This document shows positions 46,728 to 56,065 of a stretch of DNA of 64,000 nt, one piece after another. The stretch comes from Streptomyces sp. DvalAA-43 (lineage in GTDB: Bacteria > Actinomycetota > Actinomycetes > Streptomycetales > Streptomycetaceae), in assembly GCF_900091725.1 (NCBI RefSeq), contig NZ_FMBW01000044.1, forward strand, positions 434,001 through 498,000. The letters are read 5' to 3'. The position numbers were made by a program, and so were the translations under genes. The notes beneath the pieces are model-generated. The model was not told the origin of the DNA and searched no databases. It saw only the letters and a program-made list of their open reading frames with translations. Every line of letters begins with the position of its first letter. Within the stretch, counting starts at the first letter, position 1.

Positions 46728-49154
46728 TCAGCCGCTCTGGCCGTGCGGGGCGTCGGGGAGCGGCTGCTCGGCCCAGATCGTCTTGCCGCGCCGGGTGTAG
46801 CGGCTGCCCCAGCGGCTGGTGAGCTGGGCGACCAGATACAGACCGCGCCCGCCTTCGTCGGTGAGCAGGGCCCGGCGCATGCGGGGCTGGGTGGCGCTGG
46901 GGTCGGAGACCTCGCAGGTCAGTTGTCCGGCGCGGATCAGCCGTACCTCGACCGGGCCGCCGGCATGGCGGATGGCGTTGGTGACCAGTTCGCTCAGCAC
47001 CAGTTCGGTGGTGAAGACGAGCTCCTCCAGCCCCCACTCGCGCAGTTGCCGGGCCGCTTCCTGCCGGACCCGGGCGACGGCGACCGGGTCGGCGTCCACC
47101 GGCCAGGCCGCGGTGTTCCCGGGCGGCACCGCATGGGTGCGGGCCAGCAACAGCGTGACGTCGTCCGCGAGTTGGTGCGGGGGATGGGTGGAGATGATCT
47201 CCTGGCCGAGCTCCCGCAGCGGTGCGCTGGCGGCGCCGGGCCGGGACAGCCGGCGGCGCAGCTCGGCCATGCCCTCGTCGAGGTCGCTGTCGCGTCCCTC
47301 GATCAGCCCGTCGGTGTAGAGCACGAGGAGGCTGCCGGGCGTCAGTCGGACCTCGGCCACCTCGAAGGGCAGGCCGTTGACGCCCAGCGGCGGGCCGGGG
47401 TTCAGGGGCACGTACGAGACGGTCCCGTCCGGATCCACGACGGCGGGCGGCGGGTGTCCGGCGGAGACCATCGCGCAGCTCCGGGAGACCGGGTCGTAGA
47501 CCGCGTACAGACAGGTGGCGCCGACCGGGTCGGCCCGGTGGCCGCCGTCCGCCCCGTCCCCGTCCGCCCCGTCCGACCGGGTGAGGCGGCTGGGCCGAAC
47601 GGGTCCGCCGGGTCCGGTGGGTCCGCCCGGCTCCCCGGGCTCGTTGGGCTCGTCGCGGAGCTGGGAGACCAGGTCGTCGAGATGGACCATCAGCTCGTCC
47701 GGCTCCAGGTCGAGATCGGCGAGGGTGCGGACGGCGGTACGGAGCCGCCCCATGGTGGCGGTGGCCGCCAGACCGTGGCCCACCACGTCCCCGGCGACCA
47801 GGGCGACCCGGGCGGAGGACAGCGGGATCACGTCGAACCAGTCGCCGCCGACGCCGGTGGCGGTGTCGGCCGGCAGATAGAAGCCGGAGGTGGTCACGGC
47901 GGCGGTCTCGGCCTGCGCGGGCGGCAGCAGACTGCGTTGCAGGCCGACGGCGGCCCGGTGCTCCCGGGTGTAGCGGCGGGCGTTGTCCAGGGCGAGCGCC
48001 GCGCGGGCGGCGATCTCGCACAGGAGGTCCAGGTCGGCCGGTGTGTAGTCGGACCGGTCGGGGCCGCGCCGGACGGTCACCCGGCCGAGGAAGATGCCCC
48101 GGGCCCGCAGCGGGGCGGTCATCGACGCCGGGGCGTGCCCGACGGCCGGGGCGCAGCCGGCATCGGCCGGGACCACGGAGCCGGTCGGCACCTCCGCCGC
48201 CCGCTCCCCGGCCGCCGCGGTCCGGAGCAGCGGCAGCAGCCCGTCCTCGCCGGGGGCCGGCTCCTCGCCCCTGAACACCGCCTCCGCGATCTCCACCACG
48301 GCGAGGTCGGCCAGCCGGGGCACCAGCACGGCGGCCAGTTCCTCGCCGGTCCCGGCGACCGACAGCGAGCCGCCTACGGCCGCGGTGGCGTGGTGCAGGA
48401 TCGCCAGGCGCTCGTCGGAGCGGCGCTGCTCGGTGACGTCCGTGAACAGCGCGGTGACGCCGAAGACCTGCCCGTCCGGCGACTGGAGCCGGAACGCCGA
48501 GACGGCCATCACCACCCCGTCGCCGGGATCCTCGATGGTCCGTACCGTCTCCTCCGACAGGATCAGCGGCCGGCCGGTCCGCAGCACCTCGCGCAGCCGT
48601 CGTTCGACCGCCGCGGCGCCCTCGGGCTGGAGGAAGTCCCCCAGGCTCCGGTGGCGCAGGTCGGGCAGGAGCCCGGTGTACGGCAGCAGATGGGTGTTGG
48701 TCCTGACCAGCCGCAGATCCGCGTCGAACACGGCGAGCCCCAGCCGGTCCTGCAGGAAGAGTTCCCGGGTGAACGCCTGGTCCTGCCGCCAGCGGTCGAC
48801 CGTCCCGGCCGGGGCCCAGAGCACGAAGTACCGGCCCGCGCCGTCGGCGGCCGCCAGCGGCAGCACATGGAAGACGACGCCCATGTCCTCGCCCCGGCCG
48901 GTGCGCACCACGGCCTCGCCGGACCAGGCGGCCTCCGGGTGTCCGGCCGGTGGTTCGCCACCGACGGCCGGGGCCGCGAGCAGCTCCAGGGCGGGACGGC
49001 CGCAGACCTGCTCGGCCGGGAGCGTGAACAGCTCCGCCGCCGCGGCCGTCCAGCCGATGATCACTCCGTCCGCGTCGAGCAGGGCCCCGGCCGCGCTGTC
49101 CGCGAACGGGAGCCCGCTGTGTCCGGGAACGCCCGGGAGGGTCTTGCCGTCCAC
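46728..49154 (-). CDS. PAS-PAS-GAF-SpoIIE phosphatase with C-terminal RsbW-like kinase domain
   Basis: 808 residues from GTG 49154 (GAGGA 4 nt upstream). Order: PAS (about 15-125), PAS (about 130-245), GAF (about 255-405), PP2C/SpoIIE phosphatase (about 410-675; GGDWFDVIPL, GDVVGHGLAAT, DDVTLLLAR provide metal-binding Asp residues), and HATPase (about 690-800; LVLSELVTNAIRHAGGP). A Gly/Pro/Asp-rich linker interrupts the phosphatase domain. Such Streptomyces proteins control anti-sigma-antagonist phosphorylation, holding both kinase and phosphatase in one chain. The partner proteins and signal are unknown. Confidence 0.92.
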   Translation of the reverse strand: MDGKTLPGVPGHSGLPFADSAAGALLDADGVIIGWTAAAAELFTLPAEQVCGRPALELLAAPAVGGEPPAGHPEAAWSGEAVVRTGRGEDMGVVFHVLPLAAADGAGRYFVLWAPAGTVDRWRQDQAFTRELFLQDRLGLAVFDADLRLVRTNTHLLPYTGLLPDLRHRSLGDFLQPEGAAAVERRLREVLRTGRPLILSEETVRTIEDPGDGVVMAVSAFRLQSPDGQVFGVTALFTDVTEQRRSDERLAILHHATAAVGGSLSVAGTGEELAAVLVPRLADLAVVEIAEAVFRGEEPAPGEDGLLPLLRTAAAGERAAEVPTGSVVPADAGCAPAVGHAPASMTAPLRARGIFLGRVTVRRGPDRSDYTPADLDLLCEIAARAALALDNARRYTREHRAAVGLQRSLLPPAQAETAAVTTSGFYLPADTATGVGGDWFDVIPLSSARVALVAGDVVGHGLAATATMGRLRTAVRTLADLDLEPDELMVHLDDLVSQLRDEPNEPGEPGGPTGPGGPVRPSRLTRSDGADGDGADGGHRADPVGATCLYAVYDPVSRSCAMVSAGHPPPAVVDPDGTVSYVPLNPGPPLGVNGLPFEVAEVRLTPGSLLVLYTDGLIEGRDSDLDEGMAELRRRLSRPGAASAPLRELGQEIISTHPPHQLADDVTLLLARTHAVPPGNTAAWPVDADPVAVARVRQEAARQLREWGLEELVFTTELVLSELVTNAIRHAGGPVEVRLIRAGQLTCEVSDPSATQPRMRRALLTDEGGRGLYLVAQLTSRWGSRYTRRGKTIWAEQPLPDAPHGQSG

Positions 49155-49335
49155 CTGGTCCTCAGCTCCCTTTCCCGGCCCTGCCGGCGGCCCCGCGCCG
49201 CGCCCGCGGACGTCTCCATCATGCCTCCGCTCACCCCGGCCGCCAGTTCCGACGGCCGGGATCTCGCCGCGCACCGACCGGACGGGCCCTCGGTGGGGCA
49301 GTATTTCGTTCAGGCACCCGGCGGGAAGGTTCTTC

Positions 49336-50241
49336 ATGTCCGATCGCACCGATGGAAGCCGCGGCTCGCTGCTGGCGGTGAGCGACCTCCATGTGGGTAT
49401 GGCGGACAACCGCCCCATCCTGGAGTCCCTGCGGCCCGGTTCGGACGAGGACTGGCTGATCGTCGCCGGTGACGTCGCGGAGCGGATGGCGGACGTGGAA
49501 TGGGCGTTGCGGCTGCTCGCGGACCGGTTCGCGAGGGTGATCTGGACCCCCGGGAACCACGAGCTGTGGACGCCCGAGCGCGATCCGGTCCGGCTGCGGG
49601 GCCAGGAGCGGTACGCGCACCTGGTCGAGCTGTGCCGGAGCCTCGGGGTGGCCACCCCCGAGGACCCGTACGCGTTGTGGCCCGGCCCCGACGGGCCGGT
49701 GGCCGTCGCGCCCGTGTTCGTGCTGTACGACTACAGCTTCCGGGCGCCGGGCACGACGACCAAGGAGGAGTCCCTGGCGTACGCGCGCCGCACCGGGGTG
49801 GTGTGCACCGACGAGTACCTGCTGCACCCCGACCCGTACCCGAGCCGCGACGACTGGTGCCGGGCCCGGGTGGCGGAGACCGAACGGCGCCTGGCGGCAC
49901 ACGACCCGGAGATCCCGCTGGTCGTCGCCGGCCACTGGCCCCTGGTGCGTGAGCCGATGGACGTCCTGTGGTACCCCGAGTTCGCCCAGTGGTGCGGCAC
50001 GGAGCTCACCGCGGACTGGCACCGGCGCTTCAACGTGGCGGCGATGGTCTACGGGCATCTGCACATTCCCCGGACGACCTGGTACGACGGAGTGCGGTTC
50101 GAGGAGGTCTCCATCGGCTACCCGCGGGAATGGCGCAAGCGGGGCCACCCCAGGGGGCTGCTGCGGCAGATCCTCCCGTACGACGGCGAGGGCGGGGGTG
50201 CCATCGGTCCGGGGTCCGTCAGCGATGGCCCAGCACGTTGA
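49336..50241 (+). CDS. Calcineurin-like metallophosphoesterase
   Basis: 301 residues. The five metal-site blocks are present: DLHVG, VAGDVAE, TPGNHELW, VVAGHWPL and YGHLHIP. GGAAGG precedes ATG 49336. No signal peptide, so cytoplasmic. Substrate unknown; relatives act on nucleotides, phosphodiesters or phosphoproteins. Divergent from the SpoIIE gene; its 3' end overlaps the convergent VOC gene by 23 bp. Confidence 0.92.
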   Translation: MSDRTDGSRGSLLAVSDLHVGMADNRPILESLRPGSDEDWLIVAGDVAERMADVEWALRLLADRFARVIWTPGNHELWTPERDPVRLRGQERYAHLVELCRSLGVATPEDPYALWPGPDGPVAVAPVFVLYDYSFRAPGTTTKEESLAYARRTGVVCTDEYLLHPDPYPSRDDWCRARVAETERRLAAHDPEIPLVVAGHWPLVREPMDVLWYPEFAQWCGTELTADWHRRFNVAAMVYGHLHIPRTTWYDGVRFEEVSIGYPREWRKRGHPRGLLRQILPYDGEGGGAIGPGSVSDGPAR

Positions 50242-50584
50242 CGACCCGGCCGTTGGGGTCGCGGACGAAGAAGCGGCGTACGCCCCATTCCTCGTCGCGC
50301 AGCGGGTACACGATCTCCGCGCCGCCCGCCCGCATCGCCGCGTGGGCCGCGTCCACGTCCGCCACCTCGATGCTCAGGTCCGGGGTGACCGGGGCGGTGG
50401 CGTCGGCCCCCATGATGCTGAGCTGGACGGCGGGGTCGGACGCGGAGGCGAGCGTCATGATCCAGCCGTGGTTCATGACCTCCTGGAGGCCCAGCAGACC
50501 GTAGAACTCCGCGCTCCGCTCCATCCCTTCGGCGGCGGGGCCGTCGGCGGTCCGGATGTTGGGGACGATTCTGCTGACGGACAT
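50219..50584 (-). CDS. VOC family protein (glyoxalase/bleomycin-resistance fold)
   Basis: 121 residues with two beta-alpha-beta-beta-beta units: RIVPNIRTADGPAAEGMERSAEFYGLLGL and LSIEVADVDAAHAAMRAGGAEIV, ending VRRFFVRDPNGRVVNVLGH. AGGAG precedes ATG 50584. The metal ligands are not clearly complete (the first strand lacks the usual His), so activity as a lyase or dioxygenase is uncertain. Confidence 0.88.
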   Translation of the reverse strand: MSVSRIVPNIRTADGPAAEGMERSAEFYGLLGLQEVMNHGWIMTLASASDPAVQLSIMGADATAPVTPDLSIEVADVDAAHAAMRAGGAEIVYPLRDEEWGVRRFFVRDPNGRVVNVLGHR

Positions 50585-50644
50585 CGGAAACTCCTGTCGC
50601 GGGACTGACTTCGTGCCGCCCGCCACCGGCGGACCCGACGCGGA

Positions 50645-51547
50645 TCAGATGACCGGCGGCCGTCCCAGTTTCGTCATCTGCCACACCGTGCGCCACCGCA
50701 TCGGCTGCCTTCGCCCGCACGGGGTACGGACGCCCTCGGCGAAGCCGCCGGCCCAGGCGCGCAGACCCGTCGCCGACCGGGTGCGGGCCACGGTGAGGAG
50801 GGTCCAGATGCCCAGATAGGCCGGGACCAGGGGGAGGGGGAGGTTCCGGCGGGCCAGCCAGACCCGGTTGCGGGCCGTCATCCGGTAGTAGACGGAGTGC
50901 CGGGCCGGGGAGGTCTTGGGGTGCTGGAGCAGCAGATCGGGCTCGTAGAGGATCTTCCAGCCCGCGTCGAGCGCCCGCCAGGACAGGTCCGTCTCCTCGT
51001 GGGTGAAGAAGAACTCCGCGGGCCAGTGCCCCGTCTGGGCGAGCATCTCCATCGAGAAGGCGTGGCCGCCGCCGAGGAACGCGGTGACCGGTCCGCGCCG
51101 CATCGGGTCGGTGGCGCGCAGGCGCGGCACGTGACGGCGCTGGGTCTCGCCGTGTTCGTCGGCGATCCGGAAGCCGACGATGCCGAGCCGGGGATCGGCG
51201 GCGAACAGCTCCCGTACCTTGCGGAACACCCCGTCGTCGACCAGGAGCCCGTCGTCGTCGAGTTCGATGACGACGTCCACGTCGCCGAACTCCGCCAGCT
51301 TGGCCAGGGCGACGTTGCGGCCCCCGGGGCAGCCCAGGTTCTCCGGCAGCTCGATCGTCGTCACACCGCCGGGCAGATCGGACAGGCCGGGAAACGCGCC
51401 GAAGTCCGGGAGGGGCGATCCATTGCCCACGACGACGAGGCGGGCCGGACGGACATCCTGCCCGGCCACCGAGGCCAGCAGGGCCTCGACCTGCTGCGGG
51501 CGATCGCCCATGGTGACGATGGATACGGCGATGCGCGGTTGGGACAC
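50645..51547 (-). CDS. Family 2 glycosyltransferase
   Basis: 300 residues. GT-A fold: VSIVTMGDRPQQVEALLASVAGQD, VVVGNGSP, ENLGCPGGRNVAL and DVVIELDDDGLLV (the DXD-type metal site), then THEETDLSWRALDAGWKILYEP, typical of rhamnosyl/galactofuranosyl-like GT2 enzymes. The start is taken at GTG 51547, which has GGAG 8 nt upstream; a GTG three codons earlier overlaps that ribosome site. A cell-surface glycan role is likely, donor unknown. Confidence 0.9.
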   Translation of the reverse strand: MSQPRIAVSIVTMGDRPQQVEALLASVAGQDVRPARLVVVGNGSPLPDFGAFPGLSDLPGGVTTIELPENLGCPGGRNVALAKLAEFGDVDVVIELDDDGLLVDDGVFRKVRELFAADPRLGIVGFRIADEHGETQRRHVPRLRATDPMRRGPVTAFLGGGHAFSMEMLAQTGHWPAEFFFTHEETDLSWRALDAGWKILYEPDLLLQHPKTSPARHSVYYRMTARNRVWLARRNLPLPLVPAYLGIWTLLTVARTRSATGLRAWAGGFAEGVRTPCGRRQPMRWRTVWQMTKLGRPPVI

Positions 51548-51750
51548 GGTCGGCACTCCTGGTCTCGCTGCGGTGCCCGTGATCGTAGTCGCAAGGGATG
51601 GTCGCCCGTTATTCAGCCACCCGTTGCCGCCCCGCCATGCCCCGTGATCCTTGGCCGGGACGGGGCGCGCGGGCGCGCCGCGGCGCCGCGCGCGTCCCGG
51701 CCGGGAACGGCTGGTCCGCGATGCTCAGCCTGCCGGCCGCACCCGGCCCG

Positions 51751-52659
51751 TCAGCCCTCGATGCGGGTGCCCGTCCCGCTCACCCGGACCCGGTCGTCGC
51801 CCGCCCGCAGCTCGACCGTGAGCGTGCCGGGGCGGCCCATGTCCTCGCCCTGGTGGAGGGTGAGGACCGCGGCGTCGGGAACGAGGCCCTCGGCGCGCAG
51901 ATAGGCGCCGAAGGCGGCCGCCGCCGCGCCGGTGGCGGGGTCCTCGACGACACCGCCGACCGGGAACGGGTCGCGGACGTGGAAGACCGTCGGCGCCGCC
52001 CGCCAGACCAGTTGCAGGGTCGTCAGGTCCAGCCGGTGCATCAGCGCTTCGAGGCGAGTGAAGTCGTAGTCGAGGTCGGCGAGCCGCTCACGCGTCGCGG
52101 CGGCCAGCACCAGATGGCGGGCGCCCGCGAAGGCGATCCGGGGCGGCAGGGCCGGGTCGAGACCGGCGGCGGGCCAGTCCAGGGCGGCGAGCGCCTCCGC
52201 CAGGTCGCCGGGGGCGATGTCCAGGACGTGCGGTGCGACGCTGGTGAGCGTGGCACGGAGCTCGGTGCCCTCCCGGGCGACGGTGACCGGGACGGTGCCC
52301 GCGCGGGTGCGGAACACCAGGTCGCCGGGGCCGTCGCGCTCGGCGAGCGCGAGCGCCGTCGCGACCGTGGCGTGGCCGCAGAACGGGACTTCGGCCTTCG
52401 GGCTGAAGTAGCGGATGGTGTACGGGCGGGCGGCGGGTGCCCCCTCGCCGACCGGCTCGACCCGCGAGGTCTCGTTGCCCGGCTCGTCCCGCCCGGTCAG
52501 GAACGCCGACTCGCTGTAGCCCAGCTCCGCCGCGACGGCGAGCATGGCGGCGTCGTCGAGACCGGACGCGTCCAGCACGACACCGGCCGGATTGCCGCCC
52601 TCCGGATCGGCGGAGAACGCGGTGTAGCGCAGGACCTCGGCACCTGAATTCTGGCTCAT
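51751..52659 (-). CDS. PhzF family isomerase-like protein
   Basis: 302 residues with the diaminopimelate-epimerase-like double fold: YTAFSADPEGGNPAGVVLDASGL, FFGHATVATA-type FCGHATVATALAL and GGVVEDPATGAAAAAFGAYL. The active-site Glu of PhzF proteins is expected in YSESAFL. PhzF in phenazine synthesis isomerises DHHA; most homologues like this one are of unknown substrate. No phenazine genes are nearby. Confidence 0.92.
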   Translation of the reverse strand: MSQNSGAEVLRYTAFSADPEGGNPAGVVLDASGLDDAAMLAVAAELGYSESAFLTGRDEPGNETSRVEPVGEGAPAARPYTIRYFSPKAEVPFCGHATVATALALAERDGPGDLVFRTRAGTVPVTVAREGTELRATLTSVAPHVLDIAPGDLAEALAALDWPAAGLDPALPPRIAFAGARHLVLAAATRERLADLDYDFTRLEALMHRLDLTTLQLVWRAAPTVFHVRDPFPVGGVVEDPATGAAAAAFGAYLRAEGLVPDAAVLTLHQGEDMGRPGTLTVELRAGDDRVRVSGTGTRIEG

Positions 52660-52742
52660 GCCGCAGGTCAACCCGGCCGAGCCCCGGGACATTCCCGCCC
52701 CGGGGCTCGGCCGGGGCGGCGCCCCGGCCGCCGCCGTCCCGC

Positions 52743-53210
52743 TCAGTGGCAGTTCTTGGTGCCCTTGCTCGACTTCGTCCAGGAGCAGGAGTCCTGGAGC
52801 TTGCCGTTCGGCTTGATCAGCCGGGCCTTGTCGCCGGTGTTGTTCCAGACGTACGAACCGCGGTTCCAGTACACGTTGCTCGACGTGTTCTTGCCCCGGC
52901 CGGTGTGGACCTTGACGGTCTTGCCCGCGCCGATGGTGTAGCTGCCGAAGGTGTAGGTGTAACCGGTGTTGTCCTTGAGCTTGTAGCCCTTGAGCTGGAG
53001 CTTGGACTTGCCGTTGTTGTGGATGTCCACCCACTCGGCGTTGAGGGACGTGTTGCTGCGGGTGTCCTTGCCGGGGCTGTCGTACTGGATCTTGCCGAGG
53101 TGCAGCCCGCCCTGGTGCGCGGCGGCCGAGGCGGGGGCCACGACGAGCAGGGAGCCGGCCAGGGCGGTGGCGGCCGCCAGGGCGAGGGGGGCCGCGGTGC
53201 GTATGCGCAT
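52743..53210 (-). CDS. Secreted lamin-tail-domain protein
   Basis: 155 residues. A Sec signal peptide (MRIRTAAPLALAAATALAGSL...APASAAA) is followed by a single lamin tail domain: GKIQYDSPGKDTRSNTSLNAEWVDIHNNGKSKLQLKGYKL, then NRGSYVWNNTGDKARLI. Two Cys near the C-terminus (SCSW and NCH) may form a disulfide. Bacterial LTDs are thought to mediate binding in surface or secreted nucleases; here no enzyme domain is attached. Basic and Lys/Asn-rich. Confidence 0.9.
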   Translation of the reverse strand: MRIRTAAPLALAAATALAGSLLVVAPASAAAHQGGLHLGKIQYDSPGKDTRSNTSLNAEWVDIHNNGKSKLQLKGYKLKDNTGYTYTFGSYTIGAGKTVKVHTGRGKNTSSNVYWNRGSYVWNNTGDKARLIKPNGKLQDSCSWTKSSKGTKNCH

Positions 53211-53359
53211 GCCGTGTTCCTTCTGTGGAGTTCCGGTGAAGGCCTGTCAGCATAAGGGCAGCGCACGGCACTCCGGGATGCGGGTGGGCGCCTTCCGCCC
53301 GGGATCCGGTGGTCCGGGTGGCGACCGCCCCCCGGCGGGCGGTCCGTCGGGCCGCCTCG

Positions 53360-54148
53360 TCAGCCGCGCCCCACGTACGGCATCGCCGTGGCCAGGACCG
53401 TCGCGAACTGCACGTTCGCCTCCAGCGGCAGCTCCGCCATGTGCAGCACCGTCCGGGCCACGTCCGCCGCCGCCATCACCGGCTCGACCGCGAGTGCGCC
53501 GTTGGCCTGGAGGACGCCGGTCCGCATCTGCTCCGTCATGTCCGTGGCCGCGTTGCCGATGTCGATCTGCCCGCAGGCGATCCGGTACGGACGCCCGTCC
53601 AGCGAGAGCGACTTCGTCAGCCCCGTCATGGCGTGCTTGGTCGTCGTGTAGGCGACCGAGTGGGGGCGCGGCGCGTGGGCGGAGACCGAGCCGTTGTTGA
53701 TGATCCGGCCGCCCTGCGGGTCCTGCTCCTTCATCTGCCGGAACGCCGCCTGCGCGCACAGGAACGCGCCCGTCACGTTCACATCAACCACCGCGCGCCA
53801 CTCCTGCACCGAGAGGTCCTCCACGGGGACGGAACGCGGGCCGAACGTACCGGCGTTGTTGAAGAGCAGATCGAGGCGGCCGAAGCACTCCCGTACCGAG
53901 GAGAAGAGCGCGGCCACGTCGTCGGGGCGTGACACATCGGCGGGGACGGTGATCACCCGGGCGTTCTCCCCGGCCAGCGCGGCGGTCTCGGCGAGCGGCT
54001 CCGGGCGCCGGCCCGCGAGCGCCACCGACCAGCCGGCGCCGGTCAGGGCGAGCGCCATCGCGCGGCCGATCCCGGAGCCCGCGCCCGTCACGACGGCCGT
54101 CCTCGCGCCGGAATCCAACCCATCGGAATTCAACACTTTGTTGCTCAT
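53360..54148 (-). CDS. Short-chain dehydrogenase/reductase
   Basis: 262 residues from ATG 54148. Cofactor motif VVTGAGSGIGRAMAL, NNAG, and catalytic Tyr/Lys in VAYTTTKHAMTG, with Ser in NNGSVSAH. Arg residues after the second strand (GRRPEP) suggest NADP(H). Classical SDR; substrate unknown. There is no strong ribosome site. Confidence 0.9.
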   Translation of the reverse strand: MSNKVLNSDGLDSGARTAVVTGAGSGIGRAMALALTGAGWSVALAGRRPEPLAETAALAGENARVITVPADVSRPDDVAALFSSVRECFGRLDLLFNNAGTFGPRSVPVEDLSVQEWRAVVDVNVTGAFLCAQAAFRQMKEQDPQGGRIINNGSVSAHAPRPHSVAYTTTKHAMTGLTKSLSLDGRPYRIACGQIDIGNAATDMTEQMRTGVLQANGALAVEPVMAAADVARTVLHMAELPLEANVQFATVLATAMPYVGRG

Positions 54149-54224
54149 GGGGCCGCAGCGTACGCCCTTCCTCCGGCGGTGCGAGTGAGGCCACATGGGG
54201 TCAAGGCGGCGTGTGGGGCGGCGC

Positions 54225-54232
54225 GTTCACCC
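54225..54232 (+). promoter_or_regulatory. Possible PHO-box unit upstream of phoD
   Basis: GTTCACCC matches the conserved part of the PhoP direct-repeat unit; a second GTTCACC is present in inverse orientation at 54370-54376. Neither forms a clean 11-bp tandem repeat, so the call is weak. Confidence 0.3.
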
Positions 54233-54410
54233 TCCGGGCGGCCACCGGGGACGATCATGGCTCCCGTCGCGGATGCGTGCTTTGTCCCCGCGGACCCATT
54301 GCTGCCGCAATCCTCATCCACGCGACGCCCGAGCGACGCGAGCACGACAGCCGCTCGATGTGCTGAGCCGGTGAACTGCCCACGTACACCACCAGCCAGG
54401 GGAGGGTCAG

Positions 54411-56039
54411 ATGACAGACTCATCGCACCAGCAGGAGATGCGCGAGGCCGCCAGGCAGGTCGGGCGCCGCCGCTTCCTCACCGTCACCGGAGCCGCCGCC
54501 GCGCTCGCCTTCTCGGTCAACCTGCCCGCCGCGGGCACCGCGAGCGCCGCCGAGCTGGACGTCAGGAAGATCGGCGACGACCCGTTCACCCTCGGCGTCG
54601 CCTCCGGCGACCCGCTGCCCGACTCGGTCCTGCTGTGGACGAGGCTCGCACCGCGCCCCTACGAGGCCGGCAGCGGACTGCCCCGGGCCCGGGTCCAGGT
54701 GCGCTGGGAACTCGCCCGCGACGAGCGCTTCACCCGCATCGTGCGGCGCGGATCGGCCACCGCCCACCCGGAGTTCGACCACAGCGTCCGCGTCGAGGTC
54801 AAGGGCCTCGACGCGGGCCGCGTCTTCTACTACCGCTTCCGCACCGGGACCTGGACCAGCCCCGTCGGCCGGACCCGCACCGCGCCCGCCCGCTTCGCCC
54901 GCACCAGCGAGCTGAGCCTGGCCGCCGTCTCCTGCCAGGCGTACCACGACGGTTACTTCACCGCGTACAAGCACCTTGCCGAGGAGGACGTCGACGTCGT
55001 CTTTCACCTCGGCGACTACCTGTACGAGTACGCCGTCGACGCGACCGGCGGAGCCCGTAAGTACACCGACCGCAGGCTCCCCGCCCACTACAACCGGGAG
55101 ACGGTCACGCTGGAGGACTACCGGCTGCGGTACGCCCTCTACAAGTCCGACCCCGATCTGCGCGCCGCCCACGCCGCGCACCCCTTCGTCGTCACCTGGG
55201 ACGACCACGAGACCGAGAACAACTACGCGGGCGACATCCCCGAGAACGACGTCCCGCCCGAGGAGTTCCTGCTGCGCCGCGCCGCCGCGTACCGCGCGTA
55301 CTGGGAGAACCAGCCGCTGCGCGCCCCGCAGCGCCCCACCGGACCGGACATGAGGCTCTACCGGCGCCTGCAGTTCGGCCGGCTCGCCCAGTTCGACATC
55401 CTCGACACCCGCCAGTACCGCAGCGACCAGGCGTACGGCGACGGCTGGCAGACGCCCGGACCGGAGTCCCAGGACCCGGCGCGCACCATGACCGGCGCCA
55501 CCCAGGAGCGCTGGCTGATCGACGGCTGGCGGGCCTCGAAGGCCACCTGGAACGTCGTGCCGCAGCAGGTCAACTTCGCCCAGCGGCGCGACGTACCCAC
55601 CGACGCCTTCAAGCTGTCCATGGACGCCTGGGACGGCTACCCCGCCTCCCGGAGCCGCATCCTGAAGGGCGCCGAGTCCGCCGGGGTCGACAACCTGATG
55701 GTGCTCACCGGCGATGTGCACGTCGGCTACGGCTTCGACCTGAAGAAGGACTTCGACGACCCCGCCTCCCGCACCGTCGGCACGGAGATCGTCGCCACCT
55801 CCATCACCAGCGGCAAGGACGGTTCGGACAAGCCCGGCAGCTGGAACAACCAGATGAAGGCCAACCCGCACATGAAGTTCTTCAACGGCCGGCGCGGATA
55901 CGCCGTCGTCACCCTGGGCCGGGAGCGGGCGCGCGCCGACTTCCGCACGGTGTCCGCCGTCACCACGCCCGGCGCGCCCCTCGCGACGGCCGGCTCCTTC
56001 GTCACCGAGGTCGGGAACCAGGGCCTCACCCCTGCGTGA
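54411..56039 (+). CDS. phoD: Alkaline phosphatase D, secreted
   Basis: 542 residues. A twin-arginine signal (GRRRFLTVTGAAAALAFSVNLPAAGTASA) is followed by an N-terminal Fn3-like domain (GVASGDPLPDSVLLWTRL) and the PhoD catalytic domain: HLGDYLYEY, VVTWDDHETENNYAGD, QVNFAQR and VLTGDVHVGY provide Ca/Fe ligands in this family. It releases phosphate from phosphodiesters and monoesters outside the cell. PhoD is Pho-regulated in Streptomyces; only weak PHO-box units are seen upstream. Confidence 0.93.
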   Translation: MTDSSHQQEMREAARQVGRRRFLTVTGAAAALAFSVNLPAAGTASAAELDVRKIGDDPFTLGVASGDPLPDSVLLWTRLAPRPYEAGSGLPRARVQVRWELARDERFTRIVRRGSATAHPEFDHSVRVEVKGLDAGRVFYYRFRTGTWTSPVGRTRTAPARFARTSELSLAAVSCQAYHDGYFTAYKHLAEEDVDVVFHLGDYLYEYAVDATGGARKYTDRRLPAHYNRETVTLEDYRLRYALYKSDPDLRAAHAAHPFVVTWDDHETENNYAGDIPENDVPPEEFLLRRAAAYRAYWENQPLRAPQRPTGPDMRLYRRLQFGRLAQFDILDTRQYRSDQAYGDGWQTPGPESQDPARTMTGATQERWLIDGWRASKATWNVVPQQVNFAQRRDVPTDAFKLSMDAWDGYPASRSRILKGAESAGVDNLMVLTGDVHVGYGFDLKKDFDDPASRTVGTEIVATSITSGKDGSDKPGSWNNQMKANPHMKFFNGRRGYAVVTLGRERARADFRTVSAVTTPGAPLATAGSFVTEVGNQGLTPA

Positions 56040-56065
56040 GGCCCCTCCCGGACGGCCGGTCCCGG

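Noticed and set aside
46401..49472. 1023-codon plus-strand frame opposite the SpoIIE protein
   Set aside because: Gly/Gln/Arg/Pro-rich shadow; the minus strand carries five recognisable domains.
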